From Pseudorhodobacter sp. (GTDB lineage: Bacteria > Pseudomonadota > Alphaproteobacteria > Rhodobacterales > Rhodobacteraceae): a DNA stretch of 5,014 bases. A program made the position numbers and the translations under genes. How positions within the stretch are numbered: position 1 is the first letter of the stretch; every line of letters starts with the position of its first letter. A model generated the notes under the pieces. The model made no database searches. It saw only the letters and a list, made by a program, of their open reading frames with translations, and was not told the DNA's origin. Shown piece after piece: positions 1-5,014 of the stretch. The stretch lies in assembly GCA_024641255.1 (NCBI GenBank), contig JAHEDL010000147.1:1-5014 (forward strand), in the 5' to 3' direction.

Positions 1-678
1 CTGGCAGAATGAAAAATGCCGCCAATCGGGGTTGGTGGGGTGAACAAATCCAATCGCCTCGGTCGCGGCCTTGGTGATGCGCGCCCCAAGCCGGGCCAGA
101 TCATGCGCTTCATCTGGGGTTAGGGCAAAGCCAAGCGCCTTCGCGTCAACCATGACAAAACTGTCACCGCCATAGGCAGTATCGACAGTAAGCGTGCCAA
201 TGCCTTCAACTTCTAGTGGCACCGACATTTTCTGGGCGAAGCTGGGCAGGTTCTGCACGAAAATGCGCCGCGCCTTGCCGCCCTGACATTCAGCCCGCAC
301 TTTGACCAGCCCACCCGGAGCTTCGAGCGTGAATTCGGTGACAGGTTCTTGCATCGGCAAGATGCCACCATCCAGCAGCACGGTCGCCACGCAGATGGAA
401 TTTGAACCCGACATTGGCGGGGTATCTTCCGGCTCCATGATGATAAAGGCCGCGTCCGCCGCGGGGTTCTTTGGCGGCACCAGCAGGTTGACGTGCCGAA
501 AAACCCCACCCCTTGGTTCGTTCAGCACAAAATTTCGCAACGTCTGGTCGCGGGCAATGAAGCGGCTTTGCTCCCAAAGGGTCGCGCCCGGCGGTGGCGC
601 AACCCCGCCAACAATCACATCGCCGACTTCGCCTTCAGCATGGGCGGAAATTACGTGGACCGTCTTGATGCTTTGCAT
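1..678 (-). CDS. Proline racemase family protein, probable 4-hydroxyproline 2-epimerase (3' end cut by window edge)
   Basis: The first 226 codons are present; the C-terminal part runs off the left edge. The family inverts or dehydrates proline and hydroxyprolines at C2 without a cofactor, in the cytosol. Visible family marks are the N-terminal HAEGE segment (residues 13-17), EPRGG (54-58), the first active-site loop MSGSNSI (89-95) and YGGD (169-172). In classical members the loop reads MCGH and its Cys is the first catalytic acid/base. Here Ser90 (codon TCG) replaces Cys and Ser92 replaces His. Ser-first members are known in this family and include hydroxyproline epimerases. The second catalytic residue lies outside the window, so epimerase cannot be separated from dehydratase on residues alone. 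The ATG lies 3 bases after the TGA of the flavoenzyme gene, so translation is probably coupled. From context the likely job is trans-4-hydroxy-L-proline to cis-4-hydroxy-D-proline. Family is near certain; substrate is inferred. Confidence 0.85.
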   Translation of the reverse strand, partial: MQSIKTVHVISAHAEGEVGDVIVGGVAPPPGATLWEQSRFIARDQTLRNFVLNEPRGGVFRHVNLLVPPKNPAADAAFIIMEPEDTPPMSGSNSICVATVLLDGGILPMQEPVTEFTLEAPGGLVKVRAECQGGKARRIFVQNLPSFAQKMSVPLEVEGIGTLTVDTAYGGDSFVMVDAKALGFALTPDEAHDLARLGARITKAATEAIGFVHPTNPDWRHFSFCQ

Positions 679-681
679 GTT

Positions 682-2022
682 TCATTCTTTCGCGGCGCGC
701 CATTCTTTGTAGCGCAGGTAGATGTTCGCGCCGATGGTCGAGAAGGGTTTGGGTGGCAGCTTTGTGGGCTGGGCTTCGGTTGCAAAGTGGTGGGTCACGT
801 CGCTTTGGGTGCCCGAGGCCAAGTCTGCGGCGCCGATGCCGGTCAGGGTGCTGCGTGCGGTGCCAAGGCCGTTGCAGACGCAGGCGGCGTAAAGCCCTTG
901 GTCCAGCTCTTTCATCACCGACACGCCGTTCTTGCTCAGGCACAAATGGCCCGCCCAAGTATGCTCCATCCGCGCACCCTGCAATTGCGGGAAGCGGGTT
1001 TCGAACTTTTCACGATGCACTTTCGCGGTGCGCTGCAAGGTGGCCTCGGTCGGCTCCATCCCCGGCTCGAAGGTGGCGCAGGTGCGGGTGATGATGCGGT
1101 TGCCGCCCTGCCCGGTGTCGATCCGCCGCATCGTCGTGCCCATCGGGTCCGACGGCGTGACGCCCCAACGCGGCTGCCCGCCCAGACGGGCCAGCGCCGC
1201 GCTGTCCAGCTCCGCCGTCATCGACGCATAAAGGAACACATGCATCAGCCGGTTCTGCGCAAAGCCAAAGCTTTCCAGATGGCCGTTGTTGGCCAGAATA
1301 ACCTTGCCCGCCGCCAACCGCCCGCGCGGCGTGGTGATGACCCAAGCCTTGCCTTGCTGCGCCATGCTGGTGACCGGCGTTGCCTCGTACACCTCGATAC
1401 CCGCGCGGCGCAGACCTTCACCAAAGCCACGGATATAGCCCGCCGGTTGCAACATCACCGTGCCCGGCGTGTAAACCCCCGAGGTGTAGTGGCGGCTGCC
1501 GGTCACTTCGGTCATCGCCTTGGCATCAAGAATCTGATTGGCTTCGCCAAGCTCGTCCAGATGCTTGGCATAAGACCGGTTCAACGCATCTGCCGTGTCA
1601 GAGGCCGCGCCGTTGATCTTGCCCGCCGGATCAAAGAAGTTCCGGTCGATGCCGAACTCTTCCACCACCCCGCGTGCAAAACCAATTGCCTTGCGGTTCA
1701 GCGCAATGATCGCGCGGTCGTCGCCGCCGCCGGAATAATCGTCCGAGGTCAGTTCATGCGGCAAATCAATCATGAAGCCCGAATTGCGCCCCGATGCGCC
1801 TTCCGCCAACCGCCCGGCCTCTAGCACCACGATCCGCGCGCCGGGGTTCAACTCCCGCAGACGCTGCGCCGCGGACAGGCCGGCAAAACCGCCGCCCACC
1901 ACCGCAAAGTCGGCAGTCCTGTCGCCGTCAAGGGCGACAGGTGCGGGTTGCCCCGGCAGAATGGCGGACCATGCGGCGGTGCCCCGTTGCACCGGGGTCC
2001 GCCGCGCGCTGTAGCTGGTCAT
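682..2022 (-). CDS. FAD-dependent oxidoreductase (DAO family), probable cis-4-hydroxy-D-proline dehydrogenase/oxidase
   Basis: A complete 446-residue protein of the D-amino-acid oxidase/glycine oxidase fold. The dinucleotide-binding motif VVGGGFAGLSAA lies at residues 41-52, with the acidic residue that binds the FAD ribose at Glu68 (VVLEAG). A GASGRNSGF segment follows at 75-83, and the C-terminal FAD-contact region is near 380-404 (CNGLGTARSTLTG). No signal peptide or membrane helix is seen, so it should be cytosolic. The N-terminal extension before the Rossmann motif and the ASGRN segment resemble gamma-glutamylputrescine oxidase (PuuB) and related amine oxidases. Next to a hydroxyproline epimerase and a DapA-like deaminase, the expected reaction is oxidation of cis-4-hydroxy-D-proline to 1-pyrroline-4-hydroxy-2-carboxylate. 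Whether the electron acceptor is oxygen or the respiratory chain cannot be read from the sequence. The start codon overlaps the TGA of the aldehyde dehydrogenase gene (ATGA) and has a GAGG 7 bases upstream. An alternative is an oxidase for another cyclic or secondary amine. Confidence 0.88.
   Translation of the reverse strand: MTSYSARRTPVQRGTAAWSAILPGQPAPVALDGDRTADFAVVGGGFAGLSAAQRLRELNPGARIVVLEAGRLAEGASGRNSGFMIDLPHELTSDDYSGGGDDRAIIALNRKAIGFARGVVEEFGIDRNFFDPAGKINGAASDTADALNRSYAKHLDELGEANQILDAKAMTEVTGSRHYTSGVYTPGTVMLQPAGYIRGFGEGLRRAGIEVYEATPVTSMAQQGKAWVITTPRGRLAAGKVILANNGHLESFGFAQNRLMHVFLYASMTAELDSAALARLGGQPRWGVTPSDPMGTTMRRIDTGQGGNRIITRTCATFEPGMEPTEATLQRTAKVHREKFETRFPQLQGARMEHTWAGHLCLSKNGVSVMKELDQGLYAACVCNGLGTARSTLTGIGAADLASGTQSDVTHHFATEAQPTKLPPKPFSTIGANIYLRYKEWRAAKE
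685..690 (-). promoter_or_regulatory. Weak ribosome binding site of the racemase-family gene
   Basis: AAAGAA on the minus strand, 6 bases before the ATG at 678, overlapping the last two sense codons of the flavoenzyme gene. It is a poor match to AGGAGG. With only 3 bases between the upstream TGA and this ATG, the gene probably depends on translational coupling. Confidence 0.45.
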
Positions 2023-3527
2023 GCGACAGCCTCATCTCCGTCATCGGCCAGATCGACCCAGATCGTCTTGATCTGCGTGTACTGGTCATGCGCGTGGATG
2101 CCATTGTCGCGGCCGCCAAAGCCCGACTGCTTGAAGCCGCCGAACGGGGTCGAGATGTCGCCTTCGCCAAAGGAGTTCACCGTCACCGTGCCCGCCCGGA
2201 TCGCCCGCGCGCCACGGATCGCCTTCTTCACATTGGCGGTGAAGATCGACGCCGCAAGCCCGTAGTCGGTGTCATTGGCCAAGGCAATCGCCTCGTCAAA
2301 GCTGTCAACGGTCAGCACCGACAGCACCGGCCCGAAGATTTCTTCGCGCACCTGTTTGGCATCGCGCGCGGCTTCCAGAATGGTCGGTTCAACAAAACCG
2401 GCTGCCGCCTTGCCGCCCATCAGCACCTTCGGGCCGCCCGCTTTCTTATCGCTGCTAAGATAGCTGGCAACCTTGTCAAAATGCGCCTTGCTGACCAGCG
2501 CGCCAACCCGGTTCACCGGGTCCAGCGGATCGCCCATCGGCCATTCGCGGGCATGGGCAAAGATGCGCTGCAGCAGGTCTTCCTTCACGCCCTTCTGCAC
2601 GATCAGCCGCGACGCGGCAGAGCAGTTTTCGCCCATGTTCCAAAACGCGCCATTGACGATATGCGCCGCCACCCGATCAAGGTTTTCCGCATCGTCCAGC
2701 ACCACCGCCGGATTTTTGCCACCCATTTCCAGCGTGACTTCTTTCAGGTTCGACTCGCCCGCGTATTGCAGGAACCGACGCCCCGTCGCGGTCGATCCGG
2801 TGAAGGACACCGCATCAATATCCATGTGGCGGCCAATCGGTTCGCCCACTTCTGCGCCGCCGCCCGGAACCACGTTGAACACGCCTGCGGGAATTCCCGC
2901 CTCCATCGCCAGTTCGGCGACGCGCAGCGCGGTCAAGCTGGTTTCCAGCGCCGGTTTGACGATGATCGAACAGCCCGCAGCCAGCGCCGGGCCAATCTTC
3001 CACGCCAGCATCAGCAGCGGGAAGTTCCATGGCAGCACCAGCCCCACCACGCCAACCGGTTCACGCACCACCAACGCAATATGGTTGTCCGACGCCGGGG
3101 CGACCTGATCATAGATCTTGTCGATCAACTCGGCATGCCAGGTCAGGCAGTTCACCGTTTCCGGCACATCGACCAATTCGCAATCGTAAATGGTCTTGCC
3201 GCTATCAAGGCTTTCCATCACCGCCAACTCGCAGGCATTCCGCTCGATCAGCTTGGCCAGCTTGATCAACGCCTCTTTGCGCGCTTTCGGGTGCAGCCGC
3301 GACCAGCGGCCATCTTCAAAAGCATCGCGCGCCTTGCCGACGGCAAAATCGACATCCTCGGCACCGCAAGCTGCGACTTTCGCCAGCACTGCCCCGGTTG
3401 CAGGATTCAGCGTGTCAAAGGTCTTGCCCGAGATGGCAGGACGGAAGCTGCCGTCAATGAAGGCTTGGGTCGGAAAGGTCAGCCCGGCGGCGATGGCCTT
3501 GTATTCGTCAGTTGTCAGAAGAGACAT
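2019..3527 (-). CDS. NAD(P)-dependent aldehyde dehydrogenase, probable 2-oxoglutarate semialdehyde dehydrogenase
   Basis: A complete 502-residue member of the aldehyde dehydrogenase superfamily, the usual length. Conserved sites, numbered from the chosen ATG, are PWNFP at 166-170 with Asn168, Lys191 in the cofactor-binding IIVKPA, FTGST at 242-246, the general base Glu267 in LEMGGK, the catalytic nucleophile Cys302 in GENCSA, and EEIFGP with Glu396 and Phe398. The enzyme therefore looks active. The overall style, including the C-terminal FGGFKQSGFGG and the QIKTIW tail, is closest to PuuC-type enzymes (gamma-glutamyl-gamma-aminobutyraldehyde dehydrogenase). In this operon the logical substrate is 2-oxoglutarate semialdehyde, oxidised to 2-oxoglutarate. 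The frame stays open to an ATG at 3554, adding nine residues, but I chose 3527 because a GGAG lies 7 bases before it and it begins 4 bases after the preceding TGA. The 3554 start would lie inside the upstream gene. Its stop overlaps the next start by 4 bases. Enzyme class is certain; substrate is inferred. Confidence 0.93.
   Translation of the reverse strand: MSLLTTDEYKAIAAGLTFPTQAFIDGSFRPAISGKTFDTLNPATGAVLAKVAACGAEDVDFAVGKARDAFEDGRWSRLHPKARKEALIKLAKLIERNACELAVMESLDSGKTIYDCELVDVPETVNCLTWHAELIDKIYDQVAPASDNHIALVVREPVGVVGLVLPWNFPLLMLAWKIGPALAAGCSIIVKPALETSLTALRVAELAMEAGIPAGVFNVVPGGGAEVGEPIGRHMDIDAVSFTGSTATGRRFLQYAGESNLKEVTLEMGGKNPAVVLDDAENLDRVAAHIVNGAFWNMGENCSAASRLIVQKGVKEDLLQRIFAHAREWPMGDPLDPVNRVGALVSKAHFDKVASYLSSDKKAGGPKVLMGGKAAAGFVEPTILEAARDAKQVREEIFGPVLSVLTVDSFDEAIALANDTDYGLAASIFTANVKKAIRGARAIRAGTVTVNSFGEGDISTPFGGFKQSGFGGRDNGIHAHDQYTQIKTIWVDLADDGDEAVA
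2030..2033 (-). promoter_or_regulatory. Ribosome binding site of the FAD oxidoreductase gene
   Basis: GAGG on the minus strand, 7 bases before the ATG at 2022. It lies within the final codons of the aldehyde dehydrogenase gene and supports re-initiation at the ATGA overlap. Confidence 0.7.
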
Positions 3528-3531
3528 GGGT

Positions 3532-4434
3532 TCACTCCGCCTCGATCTTGGCAATGGTGGTTTTCAACACGCGCACCGTCTGTTCCAACTGGCGCTTGTC
3601 ATCCTTGTTCAGCCCTTTCAGCGGCGGGCGCGGCGGACCGGCATAGTTGCCTGCCATTTCAACGCCATGCTTGATGCACTGAATGAACTTGCCGCCCTGT
3701 TCCAGCACCCGCATCAGCGGCATCATTGCCGACATGATCCGGCGGCCCTTGCTAAAGTTGCCCTCGACGGCGCAGGCTTGCCACAGCGCCAGATGTTCCT
3801 TCGGCAAGAAGTTCGACCCGCCGCAGACCCAGGACCGCGCACCCCAGGCAAAGAATTCCAACGCCTGATCATCCATGCCGCAAGACATCTGGATATGCGG
3901 ATAGTCGCGCGCCAGCAGGTGCACCCGGTTGATATCGCCAGAGCTTTCCTTGATGGCGCAGAAGTTGCGCGACCGGCCAACACGGTCAAGGAATTCCTCG
4001 CCCATATTGATGCCCATCCGGCCCGGATAGTTGTAAAGCATGATCGGCAGATCAGCCGCACGATCAATCGCCAGCGCGTTCAGCGCGTTTTCCTGTTCGG
4101 TCGGCACCGAATAGGGCGGCGAGCCGACCAAGATCGAATCCGCGCCGATTTTGGCCGCATGTTCGGCCATGATGATGCTGTCTTCCAGACGGATCGCCAC
4201 GGTGCCCACCATCAAATGGCAGCGGCCTTTGGTGATTTCGCGCGCAAAAGACGCCATCTCCAGCCGCTCTTGCATCGACTGGGCATAATATTCGCCCGTC
4301 GAGCCGCCGTTGATGATGCCATGCACGCCCGCCGCCATCAGATATTCCAGATGGGCGGCAAATGCGTCGCGGTTGATCGACCCGTCCGCGTTATGCGGGG
4401 TGATCGCTGGGGTGTAGATGCCTTCGAACTTCAT
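3532..4434 (-). CDS. DapA-superfamily (dihydrodipicolinate synthase-like) Schiff-base enzyme, probable 1-pyrroline-4-hydroxy-2-carboxylate deaminase
   Basis: A complete 300-residue class I aldolase-type TIM barrel, the normal size for the DHDPS/N-acetylneuraminate lyase family. It has the carboxylate-binding loop GGSTGE (43-48), the catalytic tyrosine Tyr134 in YNYPGRMG (134-141) and the Schiff-base lysine Lys162 in AIKESSGD (160-167). All three sit at the family's standard spacing, so it should be catalytically competent. It is unlikely to be the lysine-biosynthesis enzyme, since it lies in a catabolic operon between a GntR regulator and an aldehyde dehydrogenase. Members of this family in hydroxyproline clusters deaminate and dehydrate 1-pyrroline-4-hydroxy-2-carboxylate to 2-oxoglutarate semialdehyde, exactly the substrate the next gene would need. 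An alternative is a sugar-acid dehydratase such as 5-keto-4-deoxyglucarate dehydratase, which also yields that semialdehyde, but the epimerase and flavoenzyme downstream argue for hydroxyproline. The ATG overlaps the regulator's TGA and has a GAGGAG just upstream. Confidence 0.88.
   Translation of the reverse strand: MKFEGIYTPAITPHNADGSINRDAFAAHLEYLMAAGVHGIINGGSTGEYYAQSMQERLEMASFAREITKGRCHLMVGTVAIRLEDSIIMAEHAAKIGADSILVGSPPYSVPTEQENALNALAIDRAADLPIMLYNYPGRMGINMGEEFLDRVGRSRNFCAIKESSGDINRVHLLARDYPHIQMSCGMDDQALEFFAWGARSWVCGGSNFLPKEHLALWQACAVEGNFSKGRRIMSAMMPLMRVLEQGGKFIQCIKHGVEMAGNYAGPPRPPLKGLNKDDKRQLEQTVRVLKTTIAKIEAE
3535..3538 (-). promoter_or_regulatory. Ribosome binding site of the aldehyde dehydrogenase gene
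   Basis: GGAG on the minus strand, 7 bases before the ATG at 3527, within the last codons (GCG GAG) of the DapA-like gene. It decides between the two possible in-frame starts, 3527 and 3554, in favour of 3527. Confidence 0.75.
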
Positions 4435-5014
4435 GAAGCTCCTCGTTTTTCTTCGGCGCCCGGCGCGCGGCCCAGCGGGATATGGATACTGTCAGGGGTA
4501 ACGAAACTTTCGATCTGCGCCCGCGAAAGTTCCCAATGCGCCACGGCAAGATCGCCCGCGGCATCGGCATCTCCGGCCTCGATCAGCGCGATGAACTGGT
4601 CGTGCTGGTCGGCGGCAACGGTCTGGTTTTCGGCCATGGTGATCTTGCGCGGATTGTAAAACGTCATCGCGATGCGGGTGTGGTCGATCAGCAGCCGGCG
4701 CAGCGACGGCAGCAGATATTCATTGTCCGCCATGTCGCCGATGATCGAATGAAAGCGTTCATTGCCAAGCGCGCGGTCCGCCGCCACCCCCGACCGGATC
4801 GCCTGCCGAAACGCCCATTGCGATTCCTTCAGCCGGGTGATCTGCGCCGCCGTCGCATGCGTCGCAGCAAGCCGCGTCACCGCTGCATAGATCATGGGCG
4901 CCGCCACAAAGAAGTTCCGTAGCGTCTTGTGCGTCATCGGCGACACCTGCGCGCCACGATTTTCGTGCAGCACAACATAGCCTTCGCCCGCCAACTGCCG
5001 CAAAACCTCGCGCA
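4431..5014 (-). CDS. GntR-family transcriptional regulator, FCD (FadR-like) subfamily, 5' end cut by window edge
   Basis: The C-terminal 193 residues of a regulator are present. The reading frame is open to the right edge (first full codon at 5012-5010), so the true start and most of the winged helix-turn-helix are missing. The first visible residues, REVLRQLAGEGYVV followed by HENRGAQV, are the end of the recognition helix and the wing of a GntR domain. The rest is an all-helical FCD ligand domain. It holds NERFH (codons near 4749-4763), then QHDQF (His at 4602-4604) and AHW (His at 4536-4538). These three histidines, with the Asn/Asp four residues before the first, are the usual FCD metal-binding set. 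Such domains bind small carboxylates or amino acids, so the effector is probably hydroxyproline or a pathway intermediate (inference). As the first gene seen, in the same direction and overlapping the deaminase start by ATGA, it is probably autoregulated. An open TTG at 5003 is an internal leucine codon, not the start. Confidence 0.9.
   Translation of the reverse strand, partial: REVLRQLAGEGYVVLHENRGAQVSPMTHKTLRNFFVAAPMIYAAVTRLAATHATAAQITRLKESQWAFRQAIRSGVAADRALGNERFHSIIGDMADNEYLLPSLRRLLIDHTRIAMTFYNPRKITMAENQTVAADQHDQFIALIEAGDADAAGDLAVAHWELSRAQIESFVTPDSIHIPLGRAPGAEEKRGAS
4439..4444 (-). promoter_or_regulatory. Ribosome binding site of the DapA-like gene
   Basis: GAGGAG on the minus strand, 4 bases before the ATG at 4434. 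It lies inside the last codons of the regulator gene and fixes the start of the DapA-like gene at the ATGA overlap. It is the strongest Shine-Dalgarno match in the window, although the spacing is short. Confidence 0.75.

Larger units (their letters stand above)
1..5014 (-). other. Probable hydroxyproline-catabolic operon (partial at both ends)
   Basis: Five genes on one strand run regulator, DapA-like deaminase, aldehyde dehydrogenase, flavoenzyme, racemase. The junctions are, in order, a 4-base overlap, a 4-base gap, a 4-base overlap and a 3-base gap. No space exists for internal promoters or terminators outside coding sequence, so one transcript starting beyond the right edge is expected. 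The four enzymes make up every step from trans-4-hydroxy-L-proline to 2-oxoglutarate. No transporter is seen; one may lie outside the window. The operon reading is well supported by spacing, while the substrate is inferred from the enzyme combination. Confidence 0.75.

Noticed and set aside
679..681. Possible terminator or promoter between the flavoenzyme and racemase genes
   Set aside because: Only three bases separate the genes and no stem-loop followed by a T-run is visible at this or any other junction.
493..1824. A 443-codon plus-strand open frame opposite the flavoenzyme and racemase genes
   Set aside because: Same antisense shadow effect. It has low-complexity basic composition and no domain or plausible ribosome binding site.
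3528..3554. Upstream ATG at 3554 as the start of the aldehyde dehydrogenase
   Set aside because: It would add nine basic, unconserved residues and place the start inside the DapA-like gene. The ATG at 3527 has a well-spaced GGAG and begins right after the upstream stop.
1794..3674. A very long open frame (626 codons) on the plus strand opposite the aldehyde dehydrogenase and flavoenzyme genes
   Set aside because: Its translation is rich in Arg, His, Pro and Ala with no recognisable motif. It lies fully antisense to genes with intact catalytic motifs and is what a high-GC codon bias produces on the opposite strand.
3532..4434. Annotation as the lysine-biosynthesis gene dapA
   Set aside because: The family motifs fit, but the setting in a regulator-led catabolic operon with an epimerase, flavoenzyme and aldehyde dehydrogenase does not.
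3190..4659. A 489-codon plus-strand open frame opposite the DapA-like gene
   Set aside because: Antisense to a gene with a complete active site. The translation has no family resemblance.
5001..5003. TTG at 5003 as the start of the GntR regulator
   Set aside because: The frame is open to the window edge and the residues on both sides fit the GntR recognition helix, so this codon is an internal leucine.

Overview
The window is a compact block of five genes, all on the minus strand and transcribed from right to left. They are joined by 4-base ATGA overlaps or gaps of 3-4 bases, so it reads as the interior of one operon. It starts inside a regulator gene at the right edge and ends inside a proline-racemase-family gene at the left edge. 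High G+C, strong G/C preference at third codon positions and the style of the proteins suggest an alphaproteobacterium, most likely of the Rhodobacteraceae (Paracoccus/Rhodobacter/Roseobacter type). That placement is inference from composition and family resemblance, not from a marker gene.

In transcription order the genes are: (1) a GntR/FadR-type regulator with an FCD ligand domain, its DNA-binding N-terminus cut by the right edge; (2) a DapA-superfamily Schiff-base lyase or deaminase; (3) an NAD(P)-dependent aldehyde dehydrogenase; (4) an FAD-dependent amine/amino-acid oxidoreductase of the DAO fold; (5) a proline racemase/hydroxyproline epimerase family protein, its C-terminus cut by the left edge. 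Four start sites are inside the window and three have good Shine-Dalgarno sequences. There is no long non-coding stretch, and no RNA gene, mobile element, CRISPR array or terminator that I can support. The promoter and operator must lie beyond the right edge.

Together the four enzymes match the known bacterial trans-4-hydroxy-L-proline degradation route. The epimerase makes cis-4-hydroxy-D-proline, and the flavoenzyme oxidises it to 1-pyrroline-4-hydroxy-2-carboxylate. The DapA-like enzyme deaminates and dehydrates that to 2-oxoglutarate semialdehyde, and the aldehyde dehydrogenase yields 2-oxoglutarate for the TCA cycle. Each family assignment is well supported by motifs; the shared substrate is inferred from the gene combination. 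Points of note are a Ser in place of the first catalytic Cys of the epimerase, and a flavoenzyme and aldehyde dehydrogenase that look like the putrescine-pathway PuuB/PuuC types. I see a probable variant of a known catabolic pathway rather than a wholly new system.
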